Notes: a model not told the origin generated them from the letters alone. A DNA stretch of 64,000 nucleotides from Promethearchaeota archaeon (GCA_016933055.1 JAFGBS010000009.1:261590-325589); one strand, 5' to 3'; shown: positions 34,881 through 44,980, counted from the first letter of the stretch. Numbers and translations are program-made.

Positions 34881-36488
34881 ATGAAATCCCAAGTTGATTT
34901 GGGGGTTCCTATTCCTCCCCATAAGGCCCTAGTTACTAGGGTAATAAAACAAGTCACTAAAGAACAAAGAGAGAGAGCTTTACAAGAAACGGAATATAAT
35001 GTTTTCTCATTTCCCTCAGATCTTCTCTTTCTTGATTTTCTTTCCGATAGTGGTACTACAACCATGACGGACCTTCAATGGTCTGCACTATTTCATGGGG
35101 ATGAGTCATATGGAAGAAATAAAGGATATTATGTATTACTCGATGCAATCCGGGATGTTTTTGAACGAGGGGATTCCCCGAAAAAATCTATTGAATTGTT
35201 GTTATCAGGTGTGGATGATGTAGAACGCTTAATGAATGAATTATATCTCGTACCTTATGAAGAGGGTTTTGTAAATGGAGGTATTCACCAATTAGATAGA
35301 CCTAATGCTTTTATCGTACCACAAGGTAGATGCGCCGAATTTCTGTTATTTTCCACGATCTCAAAAATATTGCATAAAAGAGATTCGAACCTAGAATACT
35401 ATATTCCAAATAATGGTCATTTTGATACCACAGAGGCTAACATCGTCGCAAGTGGATTACATGCTGTCAATTTATTTGATAAAAACATAATCCTTGAAGA
35501 ATTCCCCCTCGAGAGTGTGGAAATGTCAAATCCTTTCAAAGGAAACATGGATATTCGCTTATTAAAAGAATTCATTAAAGAAATTTCTCTTGAGCAAATT
35601 CCCCTCATATATCTTACTATCACAAATAATACTGCTGCAGGACAACCAGTTTCTCTAAAAAATATACAAACGGTTTCGGAAATTTCACATGAAAATAATA
35701 TACCATTGTTCTTTGATGCCTGCAGATTTGCAGAAAACGCCTATTTCATCAAATTATATGAATCTGATTATCGGTCATGGTCGATTAAAAAAATTATCCA
35801 AAAAATGTTTTCTTATGCAGATGGTTTTACAATTTCATTCAAAAAGGATGGATTAGCGAATATGGGGGGTGGATTGTTTTTCCGAGATAAAGGAGTATTT
35901 CAAACAAATTTTTCCGAAAACAGCGATATTGGTACTCAACTAAAGGTCACCCAAATCTTAACATTTGGTAACGATTCATATGGGGGATTAAGCGGACGAG
36001 ATATAATGGCGCTTGCAGCAGGATTATATGAAGGTACAAAGGAATCCTATTTAGCAAATAGACTACGACAGACCCGATATTTTGCTAAGGAATTAGCAAT
36101 ACGAGAAATCCCAGTAATCTTGCCCCCAGGAGGGCATGCCGTATATATTGACATGAATCGGTTTTTTGAAGGAATTGATATGAAAATAGAAGATTATGGA
36201 GGTCTCGGATTTACTATAGAACTGATCCGACATTTTGGTGTGCGATCTTGTGAATTAGGTCCCTTTGCTTTTGAATGGGATCAAAAAACAAACGAACAAA
36301 GAGAAGGTATATTAAATGTTGTTCGATTAGCTTTGCCTCGGAATGCGTATGAGACATCCCATATTGATTATGCGGTCGCAGCAATTGCTGAATTATACAA
36401 AAATCGAGAAAAGATTCCGAAAGTAGAAATAGCACGTGGTCGGAATTTACCCCTTCGTCATTTCCAAACTGGATTAAAACCAAAATAA
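34881..36488 (+). CDS. Tryptophanase/tyrosine phenol-lyase family enzyme
   Basis: A PLP-dependent beta-eliminating lyase, cleaving Trp or Tyr to indole or phenol, pyruvate and ammonia. Family features: SDSGTTTMTDLQWSAL near residue 55, HQLDRPNAFIVPQGRCAE near 140, YIPNNGHFDTTEANI, and the PLP-lysine region SFKKDGLANMGG near 325. ATG 34881 is preferred over TTG 34869. It is longer than the usual 450-475 because of an insertion of roughly 40-50 residues around 95-140. Trp versus Tyr specificity is not decided by sequence. Confidence 0.9.
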   Translation: MKSQVDLGVPIPPHKALVTRVIKQVTKEQRERALQETEYNVFSFPSDLLFLDFLSDSGTTTMTDLQWSALFHGDESYGRNKGYYVLLDAIRDVFERGDSPKKSIELLLSGVDDVERLMNELYLVPYEEGFVNGGIHQLDRPNAFIVPQGRCAEFLLFSTISKILHKRDSNLEYYIPNNGHFDTTEANIVASGLHAVNLFDKNIILEEFPLESVEMSNPFKGNMDIRLLKEFIKEISLEQIPLIYLTITNNTAAGQPVSLKNIQTVSEISHENNIPLFFDACRFAENAYFIKLYESDYRSWSIKKIIQKMFSYADGFTISFKKDGLANMGGGLFFRDKGVFQTNFSENSDIGTQLKVTQILTFGNDSYGGLSGRDIMALAAGLYEGTKESYLANRLRQTRYFAKELAIREIPVILPPGGHAVYIDMNRFFEGIDMKIEDYGGLGFTIELIRHFGVRSCELGPFAFEWDQKTNEQREGILNVVRLALPRNAYETSHIDYAVAAIAELYKNREKIPKVEIARGRNLPLRHFQTGLKPK

Positions 36489-36495
36489 GAGTTTT

Positions 36496-36792
36496 TTATT
36501 TTTCAACTGGTTGAGCTAAGATTTCCTCAATTTCCTTGATTTTTTCATGGACATTACGTCCTTTCTGAGTTAGCATAATTACTTTATCATAATCTTCATT
36601 TAATCGATACTTAATGAGTCCTTGGTTCAATAATTCTTTCTTAACCCGGTAATATTCATTCAGATAAGAACCCTTTTCCTTCAATGCTTGAAAGAAAATC
36701 GATTCTTCTGCTTCCGAATTTAATTCAGCTAAAATTTCCAAAGTTAATCCAAATCCTCTTTTGCGGTAATACTTAAAGAAATTGCTTTCCAT
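36496..36792 (-). CDS. Winged-helix transcription regulator
   Basis: A 98-residue winged-helix protein: helix AEESIFFQALKEKGSYLNEY, recognition helix region VKKELLNQGLIKYRLN and a wing (DYDKVIMLTQKGRNV), ending in a dimer helix. MarR/PadR-like in size. It converges with the lyase gene, and its own promoter faces aroB'. Target unknown. Confidence 0.75.
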   Translation of the reverse strand: MESNFFKYYRKRGFGLTLEILAELNSEAEESIFFQALKEKGSYLNEYYRVKKELLNQGLIKYRLNEDYDKVIMLTQKGRNVHEKIKEIEEILAQPVEK

Positions 36793-36906
36793 ACTAACAT
36801 GAAATTAAAGGATTCTTAAAAAGGATTTCATAAGAACATAAAAACCCACGATTGATGAATCGAATCGAATTATTTGATATTCGATTTATGCATTTGGAAT
36901 TGTAAA

Positions 36907-38067
36907 ATGAGGAATATCCTATTGAAAAAGATCATACTTTCACTGAATGACAAAATTCCAGAAGATTCAATTGATGATTTTGTCAATACGGCATTAGAAA
37001 ATGGTATTACTGATTTTAAAGTAGAGAATCGACATTTTTATGAACAAATCTCTTCTATCGAGTATGTGAACATCTACTCCTGTGACTCAACATTACATCC
37101 TCAATTTCTCATACTCAATAATCCCACCGAAGAAAGCATCGAAAATGAATTGGAAACTTCTGTACATTCTAATCATTTAGTCGGTATATGCCATGAGCTC
37201 GCTTCCAAAGAAGATGAACAAAACATAATTTCTCTCGCAAAAAAATTTCCTGATATTGCTTTTATTATTGCAGAACTTGGAAATAAAGAATGGAAGATCT
37301 TACCTTTTGAAAATCTAATAGCGGAACTTCTTTCTGTAGATATACTTTTATTTGCATCTGTCGAATCTGTTGAAGATTCTAAATTGATGACTAAGCTTCT
37401 TGAAGTAGGAGTAGATGGTATTATTTTCCATCCTCTTCAAGTGGATGAGATTCCAAAACTAAATTTTTTAACTAGAGTAACCCCAACCTTTGACTTAATT
37501 CAAGCAGAACTAGTTAGTATTAAACCCATCTCCAAGGCAGATAGAGTATGTGTCGATACTACCTCTATTTTACGAGAAAATGAGGGAATGTTAGTAGGGA
37601 GTACTGCAAAAGGCTTCGCTCTAATTCGTGCAGAAGTATCAGATAGTATTTTTACTTCTTCACGTCCCTTTCGAGTTAATGCTGGTGATGTTTCGGCATA
37701 TATTATAGTACCCTCTTTTGATGAAAAAGGGGATCTGAGTGTTAGAACTAAATATCTTTCGGAGATTAAAGGCGGAGATGACGTTATAGTTGTAAATTTA
37801 CAAGGAAGGATGCGAATTGTGACTGTGGGAAGAGCAAAAATTGAAACGCGCCCAATGTTACTGCTAAATTTCCAATTTCTTCATGGAAATGAAAAAGATG
37901 AATTTAATGTAATTTTACAAAATGCAGAATCAGTAAATTTGTTGAAACCGGATGGAAATCCTATTTCAGTGACTAAAATTAGACGAGGAGACCGCATACT
38001 TTCTTATTTAGGTCCAAGTGCCACCCATTTTGGCACCCCTATAAAAGAAATGATAATAGAAAAATAG
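36907..38067 (+). CDS. aroB': 3-dehydroquinate synthase II (archaeal AroB')
   Basis: It makes 3-dehydroquinate from 2-amino-3,7-dideoxy-D-threo-hept-6-ulosonate in the archaeal shikimate route. The signature RVCVDTTSILRENEGMLVGS lies near residues 216-235, with SSRPFRVNAGDVSAYI after it. ATG 36907 fits the family start better than TTG 36874. It complements aroC and aroA at 4.2-6.8 kb. Confidence 0.93.
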   Translation: MRNILLKKIILSLNDKIPEDSIDDFVNTALENGITDFKVENRHFYEQISSIEYVNIYSCDSTLHPQFLILNNPTEESIENELETSVHSNHLVGICHELASKEDEQNIISLAKKFPDIAFIIAELGNKEWKILPFENLIAELLSVDILLFASVESVEDSKLMTKLLEVGVDGIIFHPLQVDEIPKLNFLTRVTPTFDLIQAELVSIKPISKADRVCVDTTSILRENEGMLVGSTAKGFALIRAEVSDSIFTSSRPFRVNAGDVSAYIIVPSFDEKGDLSVRTKYLSEIKGGDDVIVVNLQGRMRIVTVGRAKIETRPMLLLNFQFLHGNEKDEFNVILQNAESVNLLKPDGNPISVTKIRRGDRILSYLGPSATHFGTPIKEMIIEK

Positions 38068-38083
38068 AAAGTAAAAATATTAG

Positions 38084-39478
38084 TTATTTTCTAAGAGATT
38101 GAGCACGTTCTGATAAAGTTTTGTGCACATCATCTAAATCCCTCTCAACATATAGGAAAATTGGAATCCAAAGTAACACATTTAATACCCAGAATCCAAT
38201 AGCTACCCACATTGCCACACGCAATCCCAGTATTTGATTAATAGGATCATACACTGTGTTCACAAGATCCACAATCCATCCCGCCATTAACGGACCTAAA
38301 CTCAACCCAATTAAATCTAGCATTTGTGCTAAGCTTATCATAGTTGCTCTATTTTCTGGTAAATTAACATCTGCAAGTGTAGAAAACCAGTTTGGTTCTA
38401 CTCCCTTATTAATAAACATCAACAAAATTAAGGAAGCCAATGAAATCGCAGTTCTAGGATCAGAAAATAATTGGATCACATTCGCATCTGTGGGTGCTGA
38501 GAAATCAATCAGCATGAACACTATGAATAAAATTACCGGGACTGCATTACATAATAAGGCAATCAAAACTTTTGATTTCCGGTTTTTTCGGAATGAATTG
38601 TCTCCGATTTTTCCAAAAACTAAAGTCCCAATGATTCCAGCAAGGAAAGCAAATAGAACCAAATAAATTGCGAGTCCTTCTGGAATATTGTGGACTTTCT
38701 CTAAATACAGAAAAATCAGGAAAAATATAATACCAGATGGGATGCAATCGATAAAATTGACGATCAACCAAAAATTGCTTCTGGCATCCCATACTTTTCT
38801 GAAATCCCCTTTTTGAAGCTTAAAGACATATTGAGCCGCGCCAAGATCTTGTAATTCTACCTCCATAGCACCTCTTTGGGGTTCCTTAACAGCAATTAGG
38901 GTTAATCCTACCGCAATGCTTAGTGCTCCACCCCCCAAATAAGCAAATCTCCACATTTCTGGGCTTGCTAACAATCCTCCCATAAACATACCGATTAGTT
39001 GACCCAAGGCGATTCCTACAGAGATATAGGCAAATGACATGGTTCTTTTCGTAGGGGGGGTCAAATCCCCTACCATCGCAAAGATTGATGGTAATATTGC
39101 CCCGATTCCCACACCGTTAAGAGAACGCGTAGCGAAGAAAAACCAATATCCTGTTTTCCCTGTAGGTGTAAAAAATGAAATTAATGAAAGGCTTCCATAA
39201 AGCATAGTCCCTATGAAACAGATCCATTTACGTGAAGTTCGATCAGAAAACACACCTGCGACTACCATAGCAATTCCGGAAAGGAATACAAAAACTGCTT
39301 GTAAAATCCCCATGAAGCGAACAGAAATCAAGGATTCCGATCCAAAAAATTCTACTAAAAGAGTATCTAAAAATGGACTTAATAAACTTTGATCGATATA
39401 TGAAAATACGATAATAAAAAAGAACGCAAGAATTGTGAAAAACACCGTGGTTCTCGAAAATGTAGTGGTTCTTGTCAT
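38084..39478 (-). CDS. Major facilitator superfamily transporter
   Basis: A 464-residue integral membrane protein with about twelve predicted transmembrane helices. MFS features include VVAGVFSDRTSRKWICFIG near residue 75 (the loop 2-3 GxxxDRxxRK signature), and RSLNGVGIGAILPSIFAMVG near 118. Substrate unknown. It lies between aroB' and the roadblock gene on the opposite strand to aroB'. Confidence 0.9.
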   Translation of the reverse strand: MTRTTTFSRTTVFFTILAFFFIIVFSYIDQSLLSPFLDTLLVEFFGSESLISVRFMGILQAVFVFLSGIAMVVAGVFSDRTSRKWICFIGTMLYGSLSLISFFTPTGKTGYWFFFATRSLNGVGIGAILPSIFAMVGDLTPPTKRTMSFAYISVGIALGQLIGMFMGGLLASPEMWRFAYLGGGALSIAVGLTLIAVKEPQRGAMEVELQDLGAAQYVFKLQKGDFRKVWDARSNFWLIVNFIDCIPSGIIFFLIFLYLEKVHNIPEGLAIYLVLFAFLAGIIGTLVFGKIGDNSFRKNRKSKVLIALLCNAVPVILFIVFMLIDFSAPTDANVIQLFSDPRTAISLASLILLMFINKGVEPNWFSTLADVNLPENRATMISLAQMLDLIGLSLGPLMAGWIVDLVNTVYDPINQILGLRVAMWVAIGFWVLNVLLWIPIFLYVERDLDDVHKTLSERAQSLRK

Positions 39479-39529
39479 AATAGAGTATATTCTACCATAT
39501 ACTACTTAATTGTATTGATACAAGAGATC

Positions 39530-40450
39530 TTATTTTTTCTCTTTTCTCTTACTTGTATATCCAAGATCATCTAACACTTCCAGCATAGCTTCGTCATCAA
39601 AATCTTCGTATTCATCTGCTGCAAATTGGTTAAAATTTAGACCATCCGGTACTGGGGGCTCCTCTTCAGAGCTAGTCACTTTTGTTGTGCCTATTTCTAG
39701 TGCTTCCACATCATCCAATGGAATAGGAGGGACCTCGTTTTCATAAATTGGGAAATCTTGGTCTTCAATTCGAAAATGATAAGAGGAATGCGTAGAAGAT
39801 GTTTCGGAAGCTTCTGGTTCAATATCTTGTCCTATCATATAATCTTCACTAATTGATACGATTCCTTTTGTGGAATCTTGATTGGTCGAAGATGGCACCT
39901 CATCTCCCTCCCATTCATCCAAGAAACTAAGCACATCTTGCATAGCGACAATATCATCACTCGCAGACACATCAGATTCAAACATTTGTGCTGCTTTTTC
40001 ATCCATTTTCTCTTTTTTTACTTTTTCAGCTTCTAATTCAGCTCGAAGTTCTTCGGTGACTTTTCCTCCTGCAAGAATATAAGAAAATTTCTTACAACGG
40101 ATTCGTAATAACTCAAGATAATATCCTATACGTGCCAGATCGGTTAAACCCGCAAAAGTGAGATAATTACTGTCGATATGCATCAATATTGCATATCCTT
40201 CTTTACCTCGAATCAGGATCTCCTTGAGATCACCATGATGGAGGTTTTGAACGAAATTAAGACCCACATCAATTAAGGCTGCAGAAGATGCCGCTAGTGG
40301 ATCCACATCGATATGATGAGATTTACTTGTTGCGATTTTCATGCCATTACGAGATAATATGGTTAGATTTTGCAGATCGCTTGTGCTTTCGATTCTAGCC
40401 AGTTCATTCATAAGATTACTTCGAATTTCATCGTTCACATCTGTCGACAT
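39530..40450 (-). CDS. Roadblock/LC7-domain protein with acidic tail
   Basis: A 306-residue protein. Residues 1-125 are a roadblock/longin-type fold (LTILSRNGMKIATS ... YAILMHIDSNYLTFAGLTDL), the family that pairs with small GTPases. A Lys/Glu helix follows and then a long acidic, Ser-rich disordered tail to the end, DLGYTSKRKEKK. It probably acts as a GTPase partner or scaffold. No membrane segment. Confidence 0.85.
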   Translation of the reverse strand: MSTDVNDEIRSNLMNELARIESTSDLQNLTILSRNGMKIATSKSHHIDVDPLAASSAALIDVGLNFVQNLHHGDLKEILIRGKEGYAILMHIDSNYLTFAGLTDLARIGYYLELLRIRCKKFSYILAGGKVTEELRAELEAEKVKKEKMDEKAAQMFESDVSASDDIVAMQDVLSFLDEWEGDEVPSSTNQDSTKGIVSISEDYMIGQDIEPEASETSSTHSSYHFRIEDQDFPIYENEVPPIPLDDVEALEIGTTKVTSSEEEPPVPDGLNFNQFAADEYEDFDDEAMLEVLDDLGYTSKRKEKK

Positions 40451-40553
40451 TTTTTCACAACATTATAGTTTGAGATTATGATGTAACTCTATGGTAAAAA
40501 ATTTTTGTGATATAACTCGCTACATTCATATTTATGTGAGTACTGTATAGAGT

Positions 40554-40904
40554 ATGAGTGAAGATTCATCAGTCTCATATAAGGATTTTAAGAAATTGGA
40601 TATACGAGTGGGATTAATAGTTGAAGCAGAAGATCTTGAAAAATCTGATCACTTATTACGTCTAAAGGTGGATATTGGTGAAAAAAAACCACGTCTGATC
40701 ATCGCGGGATTGAAAGGATATTACACTCCCCGACAATTAAAAAACAAGAAAGTAATAGTACTTGCTAACCTCCAGCCTCGTAAAATGATGGGTTTGGAGA
40801 GTCAAGGAATGCTCCTTGCTGCCGATGTGGATGAAAAACCATTTCTCTTGAAATTTCACAAGGATGATGTCGATAAGATACCACCAGGGACACCGATTTC
40901 TTAA
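40554..40904 (+). CDS. tRNA-binding OB-fold protein (MetRS-beta/CsaA-like)
   Basis: A 116-residue stand-alone tRNA-binding domain: KKLDIRVGLIVEAEDLEKSD near residues 13-32, and LANLQPRKMMGLESQGMLLA near 73-92. Domains like this occur at the C-terminus of methionyl-tRNA synthetase, in CsaA and in Arc1p/EMAPII. It may work as a tRNA or synthetase cofactor. Confidence 0.92.
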   Translation: MSEDSSVSYKDFKKLDIRVGLIVEAEDLEKSDHLLRLKVDIGEKKPRLIIAGLKGYYTPRQLKNKKVIVLANLQPRKMMGLESQGMLLAADVDEKPFLLKFHKDDVDKIPPGTPIS

Positions 40905-40965
40905 ACTTCATGATTTATCTTTTAGAAACCCCTTTATATACACTAGACTACCATTATTGGTTTTC

Positions 40966-42096
40966 ATGGAGATAAACGTGAAAAAATCGAAAATACCAGT
41001 TCGGGAGTATACTTGGTTAGAATTACTCAAGCAAGATTTTGTATACGGAATCCCACTTTTCTATAATGGAACCCCATCATCATGTGCATCTAAACATGAT
41101 AAAAACTTATTATATCGAGGGATTATCCATCGTTTTCCTTCCTTTTTACGATGGAAATTTGCATACCTTGGTGAGAGATCCCGTTGTACAAGCGGAGTTA
41201 GAATAGAATTTACCACGGATGCAAGCGCAATTAAATTACTAATAAAAACTAAGTATATGAAGCATCGAGAAAATTTTAGTAATATGGCACAAGCTGCTAT
41301 GGACATCCTCGTTGATGGAAGATTTTGGGCTCTCTACTATCCAAGATGGAAAAATCTGGAAAAAATTTACCTCCCTGATGATGGCATGGTTCATAGAATA
41401 TCCCTAGTTTTTCCTAATTACGCGAGCATAAAACTAGAAAAAATTATTCTTTTCAATTTGACAGAATTTGTACACCGTTCTCCAGAATATTTACTAAATA
41501 ATCGTCCTATTATCCACTATGGATCTTCTATTACTCAAGGAGGGTGTAGCAGCAGACCCGCACTAGCTTTCCCCCATCTTTTAAGTGAGACCTTTTGCGT
41601 CAATCACATAAATCTTGGAATATCGGGAAACGCGAGAGGGGAACCTGAAATCGCTGATTATGTTGCCAATTTCTCTAATGCTATTCTTTTCATACTAGAA
41701 TGGGGTGCAAATTTACTGGATTTAAAATGGGACGATTTATTAGAACAGCGATATGAAAAATTTTGGAGAACAATTCACAATTCTAATCCTAATACACCCA
41801 TATTATTTGTAGGATTACAGAACTTCTCATATGATATATGTGGGATGCTTGAAATCCGTATGAATATTCAAAAAAAACGAGAATTCATCCAAAAACAAGC
41901 ATTAGCAGCATGTAAAGAAGTAAATAAAAACGGTTTAAAATTATTTGATTACATTGATGGTACTACGATAATCAATTCATCTCGCCTTGATCTGACTATA
42001 GAAGGTATCCATCCCAATGATAAAGGACATCGAGCATATGCAGAATCAATGAAATGCAAAATTATTAATCTTCTAGGTAATCACATAACTGCTTAA
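40966..42096 (+). CDS. SGNH/GDSL-type hydrolase
   Basis: An esterase/lipase-type hydrolase of about 376 residues. The Ser block is IIHYGSSITQGGCSSRPA (residues 180-197), the Gly/Asn block LGISGNARGEPEIADY, then EWGANLLDL, and the catalytic Asp/His block EGIHPNDKGHRAYAE. The longer frame from 40864 overlaps the OB-fold gene; ATG 40966 is preferred, since TTTATATA at 40933-40940 places a TATA box about 26 bases upstream, fitting a leaderless transcript. The N-terminal 150 residues look like a jelly-roll accessory domain. Substrate unknown. Confidence 0.85.
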   Translation: MEINVKKSKIPVREYTWLELLKQDFVYGIPLFYNGTPSSCASKHDKNLLYRGIIHRFPSFLRWKFAYLGERSRCTSGVRIEFTTDASAIKLLIKTKYMKHRENFSNMAQAAMDILVDGRFWALYYPRWKNLEKIYLPDDGMVHRISLVFPNYASIKLEKIILFNLTEFVHRSPEYLLNNRPIIHYGSSITQGGCSSRPALAFPHLLSETFCVNHINLGISGNARGEPEIADYVANFSNAILFILEWGANLLDLKWDDLLEQRYEKFWRTIHNSNPNTPILFVGLQNFSYDICGMLEIRMNIQKKREFIQKQALAACKEVNKNGLKLFDYIDGTTIINSSRLDLTIEGIHPNDKGHRAYAESMKCKIINLLGNHITA

Positions 42097-43310
42097 TTCA
42101 GTAGACTTTGGAATATCTCACTTATGGATTTTACCTCTCCAGGAGGATCATTCCATTTATGCAAGTTCAAATTGATACCATCTAATCGAATTGCTGTCCC
42201 GTTTGCTTCAATTCCCGGGATGGAATATGGAATAGTGACACTTGCCTTACTACTAAAGGAGGATTTGAAATTATCGAATAGAATCACTTTTTTTTCGGGA
42301 AAATTTATTTGAGGAGGATTGAATTCATCTCGCAAATATTCTCCCCCAAAAATGATGGCTAAATCTGCTGGATCTTGGCTCTTTGGAGATATGGATGCAA
42401 TTTCTTCGCCAAACGTCATAAATAATGCAGAAGTCAACCCAAAATCATTACTCATAGATGGTAATGCTAACAGTGAAAATCTTCCCTTAACATAAGTGTT
42501 CAATTTTTCCATCAGCAGATTCAAATCTGTAATGCTGATGTGATCTTGGATTGGTGTATTACAAATAATTATGCCATATTCTGTAGCTTGTAGAAAAGTT
42601 TTCAATTCTCGTAAATTATCTTTTGAGAGATTTCCGATTGAAATTTCATCCAAGCTTTTTCCTTCTAACAAATGGATTAGCCCAGTTACTAATTGGGAAC
42701 TGGATTGAGTTGAATTATCAATAAGAATATCTTTTAATCGAGTGAGATCCGATTCTTGCTTTTGGATCAGAATAAATTTCTTCATTTCTTTTCCTGATAA
42801 GCGGAACATACCTCGACTGAATAAGAGTTTTCCAAATAGTTTAGGATGCGAGTGGGTAGGATCTACATTCCAAAATATAAACACATCTGCATTATTAATT
42901 CCCTGTCCAATTCCTGTTAAACTGGGACTTAGTAATACATCATTGTTCTCTGAAATTTTGTCAATTTGAATCGTTTTTTTCTCTTCATATAATTTTCGAG
43001 CCACATTAAGGACTTGCAATTGATCTTGATAGGAAATGGCTCCTAAACCGTAAAATTTTATAGAGGAAGCTTTCAGTAATTCCTCTTTAAGATTAGAAAC
43101 CACCTCTTCGTGACTCAGAAGAATTTCTAATCCCGATTGTTTTTGTACTGCTTGCTGTAATCGGCTTTCTGACAGATAATTCTTAATAAAACCATTTCCA
43201 CGAAAGCAAGAATTTATAGTATTTTCCACAACACCGTCTTTAGTTAGTTTGATATATACATCATCACAAAGTAAAGCGCATCCATAACATTGAATTTTCT
43301 TGGTTCTCAT
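42093..43310 (-). CDS. fwdB: Formylmethanofuran dehydrogenase subunit B-like protein
   Basis: A 405-residue molybdopterin-oxidoreductase-type FwdB/FmdB homologue. The N-terminal cluster ligands CYGCALLCDD are present, and the catalytic-domain landmark IFWNVDPTHSHPKLFGKLLF matches the family's YWGxNPxHxHP block. But at the place of the metal-ligand Cys/Sec in the family (CHGPS), the sequence reads VLLSPSLTGIG, without Cys. So it may be a redox-inactive or re-purposed paralogue, or have a different ligand. It is last in a polyferredoxin-ferredoxin-FwdB operon. Confidence 0.88.
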   Translation of the reverse strand: MRTKKIQCYGCALLCDDVYIKLTKDGVVENTINSCFRGNGFIKNYLSESRLQQAVQKQSGLEILLSHEEVVSNLKEELLKASSIKFYGLGAISYQDQLQVLNVARKLYEEKKTIQIDKISENNDVLLSPSLTGIGQGINNADVFIFWNVDPTHSHPKLFGKLLFSRGMFRLSGKEMKKFILIQKQESDLTRLKDILIDNSTQSSSQLVTGLIHLLEGKSLDEISIGNLSKDNLRELKTFLQATEYGIIICNTPIQDHISITDLNLLMEKLNTYVKGRFSLLALPSMSNDFGLTSALFMTFGEEIASISPKSQDPADLAIIFGGEYLRDEFNPPQINFPEKKVILFDNFKSSFSSKASVTIPYSIPGIEANGTAIRLDGINLNLHKWNDPPGEVKSISEIFQSLLN

Positions 43311-43320
43311 TATACTCTAC

Positions 43321-43806
43321 TTAAAAAATTTTGATAGCCTCTTGGGGACAATAACTTTCGCAAATAGAACAATTTCGAGCTTCTGCATCTCCTTCTTCCA
43401 ATCGTCTACAATGATCTAACTTCACAAGTTTTGCTTTACCATCATAAATCTGAAAGATTAGGTGAGTTTCTAAGGGATACTTTGGACATTTTCCGCTCAT
43501 CACATTATCACTATATCGAGCTTCAACGGGACATGCAAGGATGCATACACTGCAACCGTCGCATTTTTCCTCATCAATTTCGATATGAGTTTCATGGTCT
43601 CCCAGTACTGGAGCAAGGTAATCTTCTAATTCCTGTTTTTGCTGTATAAATTTAGGTTCTAATAAATAGGGACATTCCTCAATTTTGGCATTACCTTTCG
43701 CAAGATCTACAGCGAATGCCATACAACTGGATCTCCCGCATTCTTTGCAATTCGTTTTTGGAGTTAATTGATATACTTTCATTACCGATATCGAGCCCAT
43801 TTTCAT
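43321..43806 (-). CDS. Ferredoxin protein with CFeSP-like Fe-S domain
   Basis: A 161-residue iron-sulfur protein. The N-terminus is like the Fe-S domain of the corrinoid protein (PKTNCKECGRSSCMAFAVDL ... ECPYL). The rest has two ferredoxin motifs: EKCDGCSVCILACPVEARY, and RNCSICESYCPQEAIKI. It lies between polyferredoxin and FwdB-like genes and probably carries electrons to or from the latter. Confidence 0.88.
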   Translation of the reverse strand: MKMGSISVMKVYQLTPKTNCKECGRSSCMAFAVDLAKGNAKIEECPYLLEPKFIQQKQELEDYLAPVLGDHETHIEIDEEKCDGCSVCILACPVEARYSDNVMSGKCPKYPLETHLIFQIYDGKAKLVKLDHCRRLEEGDAEARNCSICESYCPQEAIKIF

Positions 43807-43810
43807 TCAC

Positions 43811-44980
43811 TTACTCACTGTGTATTTGTTGTTTTTTTAGATACTTCCGTAATTTGTCCTTTTTTTTATGATGGATGAAAATTCGAACGTTTGCTTTATC
43901 AAAATTATCTTTCATTTTCTGAATAACTGGTTCGTTTTTGGTTCTTATTTCAGCGTAAGTTTCTATAGAAAATGGGATTTCTGGAGTGATTTTATCATAG
44001 TCAAAATCGATTTCTCCATCATCAGGTTGTATTATAACGAATTCCTCTTCCCGCTGTAAATTTTCCAATAATTCCTCTCGTGAAAGAGTTAAATCATTGA
44101 ATTGCTTCTTCCAACGAGACATCCATGGTTTGTTCTTAGATTGTTCAGGTATTATTAAATCTACAGAAAATCTCCTCACAATAATGATTTCTTCTGGACA
44201 GGCATTCTCGCAAGCCCCACAATACATGCAAGTTTCCTCATTGCATGCGATTTTTCCATATTTTACTACCTCTTCAGCAGTTTGAGGAATAAAAAATGAT
44301 TCAGTAGGGCAAATATTCACACATGCTTTACATCCATTTGGGTCACATTTGTATAGCTGTTCCTTTAATATGACTACTTCCCCCTCGAACGGACTGATAA
44401 ATGTCATGGATTGCGTGGGACAGTTATTCACAACCTGAATTAACTCTTTTGCATGATGACGACCTCGCTCTATATTGACAGGATCTCGAATTTCACTGCA
44501 TTTTTTGCACATTTCATTTTTTTCGTCCTTTTTACAAGTCGACTTATCATACACCCACATCTGTCGTAAAAGTGGGAAATCAACATTATGGATGGGTTGT
44601 CCGAGCTCGTCAGCTATTTCATAAACAGAATTGATGCAAACACTCACGCACATAAAACAGAAGCTACATTTATCAGTATCAATTAGTACGGCGGGCATAT
44701 CTTCAATGAGTTTTTGAGCAATATCAGGTACAGGTCCCATTTCAATTGCACGTTCAGGACAGACTACATAACACAAACTACAACCTACACATTTATCCAG
44801 ATCATAAATCAGGTATTTTTTATGGTCCATAAACTTCCAGCGTTCAATAATCAGATTTTTATTAACATCCATATCTTTTTCGACTTTTCGATTTTCCAGA
44901 CTTTCTGAACGCTCCGTCATTGCTTTCTCCTCGTGCAATCCAAAAAAATGAAATTTTTTACAGTTATAAGGATATTCCAA
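43811..44980 (-). CDS. fwdF: Polyferredoxin (FwdF-like)
   Basis: A 389-residue protein with several 4Fe-4S units: KCVGCSLCYVVCPERAIE near residue 64, KCSFCFMCVSVCINSVYE near 105, CDPNGCKACVNICPTESF near 210, and CMYCGACENACPEEI near 246. A C-terminal charged helical extension (from 275) follows. FwdF-type polyferredoxins wire electrons to formylmethanofuran dehydrogenase. It starts the three-gene operon. Confidence 0.9.
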   Translation of the reverse strand: MEYPYNCKKFHFFGLHEEKAMTERSESLENRKVEKDMDVNKNLIIERWKFMDHKKYLIYDLDKCVGCSLCYVVCPERAIEMGPVPDIAQKLIEDMPAVLIDTDKCSFCFMCVSVCINSVYEIADELGQPIHNVDFPLLRQMWVYDKSTCKKDEKNEMCKKCSEIRDPVNIERGRHHAKELIQVVNNCPTQSMTFISPFEGEVVILKEQLYKCDPNGCKACVNICPTESFFIPQTAEEVVKYGKIACNEETCMYCGACENACPEEIIIVRRFSVDLIIPEQSKNKPWMSRWKKQFNDLTLSREELLENLQREEEFVIIQPDDGEIDFDYDKITPEIPFSIETYAEIRTKNEPVIQKMKDNFDKANVRIFIHHKKKDKLRKYLKKQQIHSE

